Source of the DNA: Acidobacteriota bacterium
Lineage (GTDB): Bacteria; Acidobacteriota; Vicinamibacteria; Vicinamibacterales; UBA8438
DNA length: 58,088 nt
Direction of reading: 5' to 3'
NCBI GenBank assembly: GCA_009861545.1
Contig: VXME01000132.1
Location: 1 to 58,088 of the forward strand
In this document: one piece after another, positions 19,126-27,894 of the stretch
Layout: each line of letters begins with the position of its first letter
Position numbering within the stretch: the stretch's first letter is position 1
The notes under the pieces: generated by a model
What the model was told of the DNA's origin: nothing
Seen by the model: the letters and a program-made list of their open reading frames with translations, nothing else
Databases searched by the model: none
Position numbers and translations under genes: made by a program

Positions 19126-21069
19126 ATGCCGCGTCACGACCACCGTTCAGGAGTTTCTCTCGCACCCCGTCGACGGATTGCCGCACGACTCGGCGCCGTC
19201 GCGCTGCTGGGGCTGACGCTTGCGGGCTGCGGCGGCGACGAGGGTCGCGTCGCCGCCGCGGCGCCGCGGAACGCCGCCGCATCCGCCAGTCCCGCCGAGT
19301 CGGCCGGCGCCGCCGCGACGGTTCCCGACCCGCTGCGCAACGTCTACTTCGGCGACCTCCACACGCACACCAACTTCTCCTACGACGCGTTCCTAAACGG
19401 CACGCGGGCCACCCCGGACGACGCCTACCGCTACGCGCAGGGCGAGCCGCTGACCCACGCGGCCGGATTCGAGATCCAGCTCGACAGGCCGCTGGACTTC
19501 TTCGCGGTCACCGACCACGCCAGCTTCCTGGGCATGCTGCCGGCGATGCTGGATCCCGGGCAGGAGGCGTCGCGGCACCCGGACGCCGAGCTGGCGCGGC
19601 GCATCGCCGCCGGCGAGCTGACCGGCGCCGAGCGGGGCGCGGCGTACGCGGACATCCGGGCCCACACCCTGGGAACGCGCGACGGCCTGCTCGACCTCGA
19701 CGTGGTGCGCTCCGCCTGGCGCGAGACCATCGCAGCGGCCGAGCGCCACAACGATCCGGGCCGTTTCACCACCTTCATCGCCTACGAGTTCACCGGCAGC
19801 CCCGAGAACCAGAACCTGCACCGCAACGTGATCTTCCGCGGCAGCGCGGCGCCCGAGGTGCCGTTCAGCCGTCTCGACTCGTTCAATCCGGAGGCGCTGT
19901 GGGCGTGGATGGACCGCAACCGCGAGGCGGGAATGGAGGCCCTGGCCATCCCGCACAACTCGAACGGCTCCAACGGCCTGATGTTCCGGCTGGCGACCTA
20001 CGCCGGCGAGCCGCTCGACGCCGCCTACGCCGAGACGCGCACGCGCAACGAGCCGCTGGTGGAGATCACCCAGACCAAGGGCACCTCCGACACCCATCCG
20101 GCCCTCTCCCCCAACGACGAGTGGGCGGACTTCGAGATCTGGTCCTACCGCATCGGCGGCGGCACCACACCGAGCCAGCCGTCCGGCAGCTACGTGCGCG
20201 AGGCCTACCTGAACGGCCTGCGCCTGGAGGAGGAACGCGGGATCAACCCGTTCCGCTTCGGGCTCGTCGGGGCCACCGACAACCATGCCGGCTCGGGCGC
20301 GCCGAGCGAGTCCGACTACTTCACCGCCGGCGGCCGCCCGCAGCGGGGCGCCTCGATACCGTTCGACCCGCCGCGGCCGGACGGCAGCCTCTACAGCGCC
20401 TCGCCGCTCGGGGCGATCCGCGGCGCGTCGGGCCTGACCGGAGTGTGGGCGGAGGAGAACACGCGCGAGTCGATATACGACGCCTTCCGGCGCAAGGAGA
20501 CGTTCGCCACCACCGGGCCGCGCATGCGGCTGCGGTTCTTCGCCGGCTACGACTATGCGGACGACCTCGCGGACGACCCGGACCTCGTTGCGGCGGCCTA
20601 TGCCGGCGGCGTCGCCATGGGCGGCGAGCTGGCCGCACCGGGCCGGCGCGTCCCGAGGTTCCTGGTCTGGGCGAGCCGCGATCCGGAAAGCAACCCGCTG
20701 GCCCGGCTCCAGGTCATCAAGGGCTGGCTCGAGGACGGCGAGACGCACGAACGGGTCTACGATGTCGCCTGCTCGGACGGCGCGTCGGTGGACCCGGAGA
20801 CGCACCGCTGCCCCGACAACGGCGCCACCGTGGACCTCGGCACCTGTATCGCGAGCGATGACGCCGGCGACGCCGAGCTGCGCACGCTGTGGGCCGATCC
20901 CGACTTCGATCCGGCGCAACGCGCCATCTACTACGTGCGGGCGCTCGAGAACCCCTCCTGCCGCTGGTCCACCTGGGAGGCGGTCCGCGCCGGCGTGGAG
21001 CCGCGTCCCGATCTCCCGGCCACCATCCAGGAGCGGGCCTGGTCGTCGCCGATCTGGGTCACGCCCTGA
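19126..21069 (+). CDS. DUF3604 lipoprotein, PHP-like metal-dependent hydrolase fold
   Basis: A 647-residue protein with a lipoprotein signal (VALLGLTLAGC, lipobox near residues 31-34). The DUF3604 domain opens with NVYFGDLHTHTNFSYDA, whose D-x-H-x-H is the first metal site of PHP-like phosphoesterase folds. It continues with DFFAVTDHASFLGM, ALAIPHNSNGSNGLMF, ITQTKGTSDTHP, LVGATDNHAGSGAPSE, and a C-terminal stretch RAIYYVRALENPSCRWSTW. Length and motif order match the family. It is probably a periplasmic or surface metal-dependent hydrolase of unknown substrate. A good ribosome site (GGAGGTGTC) precedes the ATG. Confidence 0.88.
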   Translation: MPRHDHRSGVSLAPRRRIAARLGAVALLGLTLAGCGGDEGRVAAAAPRNAAASASPAESAGAAATVPDPLRNVYFGDLHTHTNFSYDAFLNGTRATPDDAYRYAQGEPLTHAAGFEIQLDRPLDFFAVTDHASFLGMLPAMLDPGQEASRHPDAELARRIAAGELTGAERGAAYADIRAHTLGTRDGLLDLDVVRSAWRETIAAAERHNDPGRFTTFIAYEFTGSPENQNLHRNVIFRGSAAPEVPFSRLDSFNPEALWAWMDRNREAGMEALAIPHNSNGSNGLMFRLATYAGEPLDAAYAETRTRNEPLVEITQTKGTSDTHPALSPNDEWADFEIWSYRIGGGTTPSQPSGSYVREAYLNGLRLEEERGINPFRFGLVGATDNHAGSGAPSESDYFTAGGRPQRGASIPFDPPRPDGSLYSASPLGAIRGASGLTGVWAEENTRESIYDAFRRKETFATTGPRMRLRFFAGYDYADDLADDPDLVAAAYAGGVAMGGELAAPGRRVPRFLVWASRDPESNPLARLQVIKGWLEDGETHERVYDVACSDGASVDPETHRCPDNGATVDLGTCIASDDAGDAELRTLWADPDFDPAQRAIYYVRALENPSCRWSTWEAVRAGVEPRPDLPATIQERAWSSPIWVTP

Positions 21070-21149
21070 CCGTCACGGCCCAACCCATCGGAACCTGGCG
21101 GCGCCGCGAGGCGGCGCCAGCCGCGCGTACGCAGCACGCGGCCGGCGGG

Positions 21150-22415
21150 GTGATCGCCGGCATGCTCGCCCTGGCGATTGCCGGCGCCGTGTGGCCGGCG
21201 GTGCCGGACGTGTCGGCGGCGATGCTCGCGTGGGTGGCGCTGGCGCTGCTCTGGCCGGGGATCGGCCGCCGGCAGCAGCTTCAGGCGCTGGTGTTCATCG
21301 CCGTGGGTCTGGCCGCCCTGCTCTGGGGCGCCAGCCGCGGGGCGCCGCTGCGTCTCGACAGCCTCCTGGGCCAGAACCAGCCGATCCTGTCGATGCTGGC
21401 CTCGATCACCCTGCTGCGGCTGCTGAACCGCCCGCCGCGCACGAACGATCCCGAGTTGCCGCGCGGCGTGGGCGCCTACCTGCAGAGCATGTTCGGCATT
21501 CACGCGTTCGGGTCGGTCATCAACATCTCGGCCGTGATCATCATGTGCGACAGGCTGACGCGCATGCGGCCGCTGGGGTTCGAACAGGCGCAGCTCTTCA
21601 GCCGGGCGTTCAGCGCGGTCGCCTTCTATTCCCCGTTCATCGGCGGCGTCGCCCTGGCCCTGTCCTACACGCCCGGGTCGAGCCCGCTGGTGATGATGCT
21701 GTTCGGCCTGCCGCTGGCCGCGGCCGCCTTCCTGCTGCTGTACTGGTTCGCGCGCAGGGGCCGGGCCGAAGATGTGGAGGGCTTCCGGGGGTACCCGCTG
21801 CATCCGCAGGATCTGAAGGTGCCGCTGGCGCTCGGCGCCGGGGTCCTCGTCGCCTCCGTGGCGATGCCCGGCTACTCGGTGCTGACCCTGATCACCATGG
21901 TCACGCCCGCGGTGGTCGTGGGAGTCCTGCTCAAGCGCCGCGGCGTACGCGGTCTGCGGCCGGCGCTCGCGGAGTACGTGCGGGAGCGCGCGCCGCAGAT
22001 GGGCGGCGAGCTGGCGCTGTTTCTCGGCGCCGGCATGCTGGCGGCGGGGGTGGTCGCCGCCGCGGGAGCGGGCGACTGGACGATCCTTCCGCGCCTGGAC
22101 GCCTTCCACGCGAGCCTGCTGGTGCTGGCCTGCATCGTGACCTCGCTGATCTGCATCCACCCGGCGGTGCTGGTCGGGGTCACGGTGGCGCTTGTGGAGA
22201 CCATCGAGGTGGACCCGACGCTGCTCGCCACGGCCTTCGCGATGAGCTGGGGCCTCGGGTGCGCCGTCAACCCGCTGTCGGGCGTCAACGTGGTGCTCGC
22301 CACCCGCTACGGCGCCGACAACTGGCGCATCGCGCGCAGCAACGTGCCCTTCAGCGCCGCCCTGTTCGTCGTGGCGGTGGGACTGCTCTACCTGTACGAG
22401 TTCACGCGGCTGTAG
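21150..22415 (+). CDS. Polytopic membrane permease-like protein
   Basis: From the GTG at 21150 the protein has 421 residues and is hydrophobic nearly throughout, with about 11-12 candidate membrane helices (for example MLAWVALALLWPGI, LQALVFIAVGLAALLWGA, LPLAAAAFLLLYWFA, FLGAGMLAAGVVAAAGAG). Charged motifs sit in loops (QSMFGIHAFGSVINISAVIIMCDRLTRMRP, GLGCAVNPLSGVNVV). The layout recalls ion-transporter-superfamily permeases, but I cannot assign a substrate. An ATG at 21162 is the other possible start. The frame is open further back into the DUF3604 gene, but that part is not protein-like. It begins about 80 bp after the DUF3604 gene and may be co-transcribed with it. Confidence 0.65.
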   Translation: MIAGMLALAIAGAVWPAVPDVSAAMLAWVALALLWPGIGRRQQLQALVFIAVGLAALLWGASRGAPLRLDSLLGQNQPILSMLASITLLRLLNRPPRTNDPELPRGVGAYLQSMFGIHAFGSVINISAVIIMCDRLTRMRPLGFEQAQLFSRAFSAVAFYSPFIGGVALALSYTPGSSPLVMMLFGLPLAAAAFLLLYWFARRGRAEDVEGFRGYPLHPQDLKVPLALGAGVLVASVAMPGYSVLTLITMVTPAVVVGVLLKRRGVRGLRPALAEYVRERAPQMGGELALFLGAGMLAAGVVAAAGAGDWTILPRLDAFHASLLVLACIVTSLICIHPAVLVGVTVALVETIEVDPTLLATAFAMSWGLGCAVNPLSGVNVVLATRYGADNWRIARSNVPFSAALFVVAVGLLYLYEFTRL

Positions 22416-22416
22416 A

Positions 22417-22908
22417 TCAGAAGAACGCGCGCGCATGCCACGAATCGGACGCCGGCACCTCCCACCGTCCGGCCCGCACGTCGCCCAGGCTGGTCAGCGT
22501 GTTGTTGAACACGGTGGTGCCGGGACCGACCTCGCCCGCCTCGGCCAGCTCCGCGAACGCATCCCGCGGCACCCGGGCGATCTCCTCACCTTGCCGGAAC
22601 AGCACGGGGGCATGGTCGACGAGTTCCACCCCGATCTCCTGCTGCAGCGCCTTCATCTGCCGGACGAGGGCATCGACGGAGCAACCGGAGGGGCCGGCCG
22701 CGCGCTGGTCCACCGCGACGAAGAGGAACTGGTCGTACTCCAGGGCACGACCCGCGGTCAGCGGCATCCCGTGCGCCCCCCACTGATCGATGAAGGCATC
22801 GACCTCGGACAGCAACCGTGCCCGTTCCGGCCCGCTCAGCCTTCGCTCCGCCGAGAAGATCCAGACTCGTGCATCCTCGGGCAACTCATCGAACGCAATC
22901 CGCGGCAT
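22417..22908 (-). CDS. Conserved hypothetical protein (sometimes mislabelled ABC transporter ATPase)
   Basis: A 163-residue soluble protein. The pattern ELPEDARVWIFSAERRLSGPER, DAFIDQWGAHGMPLTA, YDQFLFVAVDQRAAGPSGCSVDALVRQMKALQQEIG, and VFNNTLTSLGDVR matches a widespread family that database records often call an ABC transporter ATPase. It has no Walker motifs, so that label is wrong. Function unknown. It is convergent with the permease gene, with 1 bp between the stops, and diverges from the esterase at 22950. Confidence 0.75.
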   Translation of the reverse strand: MPRIAFDELPEDARVWIFSAERRLSGPERARLLSEVDAFIDQWGAHGMPLTAGRALEYDQFLFVAVDQRAAGPSGCSVDALVRQMKALQQEIGVELVDHAPVLFRQGEEIARVPRDAFAELAEAGEVGPGTTVFNNTLTSLGDVRAGRWEVPASDSWHARAFF

Positions 22909-22949
22909 CCGCTCCTCCTCCCCTCAGGGCTCTCATTAGAATACAGCCC

Positions 22950-23669
22950 GTGACCACCCGCACCCACGACGCGGCATCGCCGGCCGGCGCTGCGGTCCAA
23001 CCCGCCGTACAGGCTGCCGTGGCCGCCCATACGATCCCAGCGACGACGCACGGCCGCTATCTCGTCGCGCCGGCCGACGGGCCGGGGCCGGCGCCGCTGC
23101 TGGTCGGGTTCCACGGCTACGGCGAGCACGCCGAGCGTCATCTGGCCGAGCTCGACCGTATTCCCGGGGCCGCGCGGTGGACGCGGGCGGCGGTGCAGGC
23201 TCTCCACCGGCACTACAGCGACAGCCGCCGGCACGTCGTCGGAAGCTGGATGACGCGCCAGGACCGCGAGCTGGCCATCGCCGACAACATCGCCTACGTC
23301 CGCGACGTGGTCGGCGCCGTGCGGAGGACGCGCGAAACGACCGGTACGCTCGTCTACTGCGGCTTCTCGCAGGGCGCCGCCATGGCCTACCGCGCCGGAC
23401 TGCGCGCCGGACACGCCTGCCGCGGCATCATCGCGCTGGCGGGCGACGTACCGCCGGACCTGCGGGCGGACCCCGACCTCGCGTGGCCGCCGGTCCTCAT
23501 CGGCCGGGGCCGCCTGGACGCGTGGTACACCCAGGAGAAAATGGACGTCGACCTCGCCTTCCTGGAGAGCGCCGGCGCGCCGGTCACGCCGCTCGTCTTC
23601 GACGGCGGCCACGAGTGGACGGACGACTTCCGTGCGGAGGCGGGGCGATTCCTGGGAGGACTCGCGTGA
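22950..23669 (+). CDS. Phospholipase/carboxylesterase-type alpha/beta hydrolase
   Basis: From the GTG at 22950 the protein has 239 residues. It shows LLVGFHGYGEHAERH (oxyanion region), the nucleophile elbow YCGFSQGAAMAYRAG, an acid in the GRGRLDAWYTQEKMD region, and a C-terminal His in FDGGHEW, the order of the alpha/beta-hydrolase triad. No export signal is present, so it is cytosolic. Substrate unknown. TAGAAT at 22937-22942 ends 7 bp before the GTG, which favours this start and a leaderless transcript. The stop overlaps the start of the next hydrolase gene (TGATG), so the two are coupled. Confidence 0.8.
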   Translation: MTTRTHDAASPAGAAVQPAVQAAVAAHTIPATTHGRYLVAPADGPGPAPLLVGFHGYGEHAERHLAELDRIPGAARWTRAAVQALHRHYSDSRRHVVGSWMTRQDRELAIADNIAYVRDVVGAVRRTRETTGTLVYCGFSQGAAMAYRAGLRAGHACRGIIALAGDVPPDLRADPDLAWPPVLIGRGRLDAWYTQEKMDVDLAFLESAGAPVTPLVFDGGHEWTDDFRAEAGRFLGGLA

Positions 23670-24397
23670 TGGCCGCGCCCTTCACCGTCACTCTCGCGGC
23701 CGGCGAGTCGGTCAGCGCGCTCGACTACCCCGCCGACGCGCGGCCGGCGGCGGCCGGCACGACCGTTGTACCCGAGACGACGCTCGTCCTCGCCCACGGC
23801 GCCGGCGCGCCGCAGACCCACCCGTTCATGACCGCCTTCGCGCGGGGCCTGTCGAGCCGCGGTATCGGCGTGGTCACCTTCAACTTCCTCTACAAGGAGC
23901 GGGGGCGCCGCGCCCCGGACCCGCCCGCCCGCCTCGAAGCGTGCTACCGGTCCGTTATCGCGGCGGTGCGCGAACGCGAGTCGGTCGCCGGCCGCCGCCT
24001 CCTGGTCGGCGGAAAATCCATGGGCGGGCGCATCGCGTCGCAGGTGGTCGCCGCCGACACGCGCGACGGGGTCTCGTCCGGCGTCGATGGTCTGGTCCTG
24101 CTCGGCTATCCGCTGCATCCGCCGGGCCGGCCGGAGAAGTTACGCGATGCGCACCTGCCGGCGATCACCGCGCCGATGCTGTTCGTGCAGGGTAGCCGGG
24201 ACACGTTCGGCACCCCCGACGAGCTCCGCCCGGTGCTCGCCGCCTGCCCCGCCGCGGAGCTGTTCGTCGTCGACGGCGGGGATCATTCCTTCAAGGTTCG
24301 CGGAAAGAACGCGCCGGCGGAAGCGGAAGTACACGCGCGCGTCCAGGACGCGATCGGCGACTGGATCGGCCGGCATCTCAGTTCCAGCGGCAAGTGA
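23669..24397 (+). CDS. KANL3/Tex30-like alpha/beta hydrolase
   Basis: A 242-residue hydrolase-fold protein. LVLAHGAGAPQTHPFMTAFARGL is the usual opening of the KANL3/Tex30 (dienelactone-hydrolase-like) family. It is followed by VVTFNFLYKERGRRAPDPP, the nucleophile motif GGKSMGGRIASQVVA (Ser in GKSMGG), LLGYPLHPPGRPEKLRDAHL, FVQGSRDTFGTPDEL with the acid, and VDGGDHSF with the His. The triad appears complete. It is cytosolic and its substrate is unknown. The ATG overlaps the stop of the upstream esterase, so both hydrolases are probably made together. Confidence 0.85.
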   Translation: MAAPFTVTLAAGESVSALDYPADARPAAAGTTVVPETTLVLAHGAGAPQTHPFMTAFARGLSSRGIGVVTFNFLYKERGRRAPDPPARLEACYRSVIAAVRERESVAGRRLLVGGKSMGGRIASQVVAADTRDGVSSGVDGLVLLGYPLHPPGRPEKLRDAHLPAITAPMLFVQGSRDTFGTPDELRPVLAACPAAELFVVDGGDHSFKVRGKNAPAEAEVHARVQDAIGDWIGRHLSSSGK

Positions 24398-24739
24398 GAC
24401 CGAGAGCGCGGACAAGACCCAATTTGCCTTGACTTCGCACCGGGTCAGGCGCAGCATGGCTTCCGGGTGCTGAACGGCCGCGCGGTGCGGTTGTCCAGAC
24501 CGAGAACGCGAACATCGTCAGGTAGACGTCGGTCGTCGTCGAGCCCGTAACCGGAAAGCGAGTTGCCGGGCAGATGCATGGCGTCGTCGTTCGCGAGCCT
24601 TCGTGCGGACTTGCCCGCTCCCGGCAGGCGGCTGCCCGCCACCTGCACCCCGCCCGCATCGTTAGGATCCGGCCGCCCTCGTGCGGTCGCCCTTCGCATC
24701 TCTCGTTCTGCTCCCGTAAACCGGCAAGGAGGCGTAGCG
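24398..24739. other. Intergenic region upstream of the TonB receptor
   Basis: These 342 bp hold no convincing gene. Frames are open on the minus strand, but they give low-complexity, Arg-rich translations. I see no cobalamin-riboswitch B12 box and no clear terminator. A strong ribosome site, AAGGAGG, at 24726-24732 belongs to the receptor gene. Confidence 0.5.
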
Positions 24740-27700
24740 ATGACTCGTAGCCCCTTGGACATGTCCCTGACGAGCCGCGCGACCCCGCGCGCCCGCCACG
24801 ACCTGACTGTCCTGTCGAGAAGCCCCCGTTCGAGCGACGCCCGCCGCATCGCGTCGGCGATCATCGGCGCGGTGCTGATCCTGCCCGTCGCCGCTGCGGC
24901 GCAGCAGTCCTCTGGCATCGCCGGCTCGGTGACCGACGACACCGGCGGCCTGCTGCCCGGCGTGACCGTCGAAGTCGCCAGCCCGGCCCTGATCGAGGGC
25001 TCCCGCACCGTCTTCACGGACGGCCAGGGCAACTACAACGCCATCAACCTGATACCGGGGGAGTACTCGGTCACCTTCACGCTGCCGGGGTTCTCCACGG
25101 TCATCCGGGAGGGCGTCGTGCTGACGGCGGGGTTCACCGCCAACATCGACGCCGAGATGGCGGTGGGCGGCATCGAGGAGACGATCACGGTCACCGGGGC
25201 GAGCCCGCTGGTCGACATCCAGAACACCGTCGCCCAGCAATCGCTGACGACCGAGCAGCTCGAGACCCTGCCGACCGGGTTGAAGGCCGTGGCGTCGTCG
25301 CTCATCTCGCTCGTCCCCGGGGTGACCGGCACCGCCGACGTCGGCGGGACGTCGGGTCTCTACCGGGCCAACGGCCAGAGCGGCGCGCTGTTCTTCCATG
25401 GCAAGAGCGACTCCGAGATGCTGTTCGACGGGATGGGCATCGCCGACCCGAACGGGGTGTCGATCATCTACATGGTGAACACGGCGTTCTCGTCGGAAAC
25501 GGTCCTGGAAACGAGCGGCGGCAATGCCGAAAGCAAGGCGACGCTGGTGATGAACCTGATTCCCGAAGAGGGCGGGAACCAGTTCTCGGGCATGTTCGAC
25601 GCGCGCTATTCCAATGACAGCCTGCAGGCCGACAACCTGGATCAGGGACTGATGGACCAGGGTGTGACCTTCACCAACGAGATGCTGAAGTTCTACAACG
25701 TCGACGCGACCCTCGGCGGCCCGATCGCCGAGGACCGGGTGTGGTTCTTCGCGGCGTCCCGCGCCGCCCGCAACAAGAACACCGTGCCCGGCCCGTTCTT
25801 CAACACCAGCATCGGGAGCCCGACGTTCGAATACACGCCCGACGAGAGTCGGAAGGCGTACCGCACGGAGTGGATGCGGAGCGTCGGCGGACGGATCACG
25901 TGGCAGGCCTCGGAGAGAAACAAGATCGGCGTCTTTGCCGACTTCCAGTCGTTCTTCAATCGGGGCCGGGGCGAGTTCTACTCGCCGGAAGCCTTCGTCC
26001 ACCAGTACAACCTCTCGCCCGAGCAGTTGTACCAGACCACCTGGACGTCGCCGGTGTCGAGCCGGCTGCTGCTCGAGGCCGGCTTCTCGAACATGCGCGG
26101 CCGGTGGCCCTACCCGTCGCCCGGAGACGGCGAGTTCGCGTCGGCGCCGGACGCAGTCCACCTCCGGGAGCTGACCACCGGTTTTCGGTGGAACGCCCGG
26201 CAGTACTACTCCGACCACATCAAGAAACACCGCTACTCCGAGCGGGGCTCGCTCTCCTACGTCACGGGGTCGCATGCCTTCAAGGCCGGCTTCCAGTTGG
26301 AGCACGGCATCTCCGAGTTCCAGCAGGAGATCCACGGCGACGTGTGGTACCACCTCCGGAACGGGCTGCCGAGCCGGATAACCCAGCATGCGACATACGC
26401 CGACGACCCCCGCAAGGAGCACCTGACCCCCCTGGGCATCTTCGTCCAGGACCAGTGGACGCTGCCCCGCATGACGCTCAACCTCGGCGTGCGCTTCGAC
26501 CGCTTCAACGGCCGCGTGCCGGCCCAGAGCTTCCGCGCCACCCGGTTCGTTCCGGCGCGCGAATACGCCGAGATCGCGGACGCCGTCCGGTTCACGGACA
26601 TCAATCCGCGGATCGGCGTCGCGTACGATCTGGCCGGCAGTGGCCGGACCGCCCTGAAGTTCGCCCTCGGGCGCTACGTGGAGACGGCGTTGAGCGGTCT
26701 GGTCACGAACCTCAACCCGCTCGTGACCTCGGTGAACAGCGTGACGCGCACCTGGAACGACGACAATCTCAACTTCGTGCCGGATTGCGCTCTGACCAAC
26801 TTCGGCCAGAACGGCGAGTGCGGGCCCATCAGCGACCTCAACTTCGGTCTGGACCGGCCCGGCGCGACCATCTACGACGACTCGATCACCCAGGGCTTCG
26901 GCAACCGGAACTACACCTGGGACATGTCGGCGGAAGTGGTGCACGAGCTGGCCGCCGGCGTCTCGCTGACCGCCGGCTACTATCGCAACTGGGCCGGCAA
27001 CTGGCGGGCCCGGGACAACATCCTCGTGGGTCCGGAGGACTTCGATCCCTACTGCGTCACCGCGCCGATGCATCCGCAACTGCCGGGCGGCGGGGGCTAC
27101 GAGATCTGCGGTCTCTACGACGTGAAGCCCGAGAAGTTCGGGCAGAACCAGACGGTGGCGACCGAGGCGGGGCAGTTCATCTCGGGAGCCGCCGGGGTCA
27201 CCTGCGGCGAGCAGCGCACGTCGTCCGGCCGCGCCCCGTTCGCCGGCAGGAACTGCGGCACGTCGGACTTCTTCGGCGTCAACATCGACACGCGGTTCCT
27301 CAACGGCGCGCAGCTCGGCGGGGGCTTCGACACCGGTCGGACGGTCATCAACACCTGCTTCACGATCGATTCGCCGCAGGCCCTGCTGAACTGCGACACC
27401 CGGATCCCGTTCAGCGCGCACCACAACTTCAAGATGTTCGGCAGCTACCCCCTGCCCTACGACATCTCGTTCAGCGGCTCGTTCCGGACCGTGGCCGGGA
27501 GACCGATCGACGCGGACTGGCGCGTGCCCAACGACCTGATCGCGCCGTCGCTCGGGCGGAACCTGGCGGCGTGCGGCACGCGGACGGAGTGCACCTCGAC
27601 GGCGGCCGTGCCGCTGATCGCGCCGTATACGCAGTTCCTGGACCGGCGCAACGTGCTCGACCTGCGGTTCTCGAAGGCCGTGGACGCCGGCGGGGCCCGG

Positions 27701-27868
27701 GTGACGTTCAATCTCGACATCTACAACATGTTCAACGGCAACCAGGTACTGGGGGTCAACGAGCGGTTCGGTTCCCGCTGGCTCGTGCCGGCGTCGCTGC
27801 AGAACAACGAGGTGGATTCGATCCTTGCGGGCCGGTTGATTCACGTCGGCGGCTCGCTGGAATTCTAG
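24740..27868 (+). CDS. OAR-type TonB-dependent receptor
   Basis: A 1042-residue outer-membrane receptor. The signal region ends near AAAAQQ. A carboxypeptidase-regulatory-like domain follows (SGIAGSVTDDTGGLLPGVTVEVASPAL, YNAINLIPGEYSVTFTLPGF), then the plug (IEETITVTGASPLVDIQNT, LETLPTG, SLISLVPGV) and a long beta-barrel ending HVGGSLEF, with the terminal aromatic needed for barrel assembly. The ATG lies 8 bp after AAGGAGG, which fixes the start. The cargo is unknown; such receptors import siderophores, glycans or oligopeptides. The CRTAC1 gene begins 26 bp downstream and the TPR gene overlaps that one, so the three form an operon that may handle one class of substrate at the cell surface. 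Confidence 0.93.
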   Translation: MTRSPLDMSLTSRATPRARHDLTVLSRSPRSSDARRIASAIIGAVLILPVAAAAQQSSGIAGSVTDDTGGLLPGVTVEVASPALIEGSRTVFTDGQGNYNAINLIPGEYSVTFTLPGFSTVIREGVVLTAGFTANIDAEMAVGGIEETITVTGASPLVDIQNTVAQQSLTTEQLETLPTGLKAVASSLISLVPGVTGTADVGGTSGLYRANGQSGALFFHGKSDSEMLFDGMGIADPNGVSIIYMVNTAFSSETVLETSGGNAESKATLVMNLIPEEGGNQFSGMFDARYSNDSLQADNLDQGLMDQGVTFTNEMLKFYNVDATLGGPIAEDRVWFFAASRAARNKNTVPGPFFNTSIGSPTFEYTPDESRKAYRTEWMRSVGGRITWQASERNKIGVFADFQSFFNRGRGEFYSPEAFVHQYNLSPEQLYQTTWTSPVSSRLLLEAGFSNMRGRWPYPSPGDGEFASAPDAVHLRELTTGFRWNARQYYSDHIKKHRYSERGSLSYVTGSHAFKAGFQLEHGISEFQQEIHGDVWYHLRNGLPSRITQHATYADDPRKEHLTPLGIFVQDQWTLPRMTLNLGVRFDRFNGRVPAQSFRATRFVPAREYAEIADAVRFTDINPRIGVAYDLAGSGRTALKFALGRYVETALSGLVTNLNPLVTSVNSVTRTWNDDNLNFVPDCALTNFGQNGECGPISDLNFGLDRPGATIYDDSITQGFGNRNYTWDMSAEVVHELAAGVSLTAGYYRNWAGNWRARDNILVGPEDFDPYCVTAPMHPQLPGGGGYEICGLYDVKPEKFGQNQTVATEAGQFISGAAGVTCGEQRTSSGRAPFAGRNCGTSDFFGVNIDTRFLNGAQLGGGFDTGRTVINTCFTIDSPQALLNCDTRIPFSAHHNFKMFGSYPLPYDISFSGSFRTVAGRPIDADWRVPNDLIAPSLGRNLAACGTRTECTSTAAVPLIAPYTQFLDRRNVLDLRFSKAVDAGGARVTFNLDIYNMFNGNQVLGVNERFGSRWLVPASLQNNEVDSILAGRLIHVGGSLEF

Positions 27869-27894
27869 GGAGAGAGTACGCCACCATCGTCCGC

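Noticed and set aside
24398-24739. Cobalamin or other riboswitch before the TonB receptor
   Set aside because: No B12 box or other conserved core was found in the leader.
24662-27844. Minus-strand open frame of 1060 codons opposite the TonB receptor
   Set aside because: Same shadow pattern; the plus strand has a strong ribosome site and complete receptor domains.
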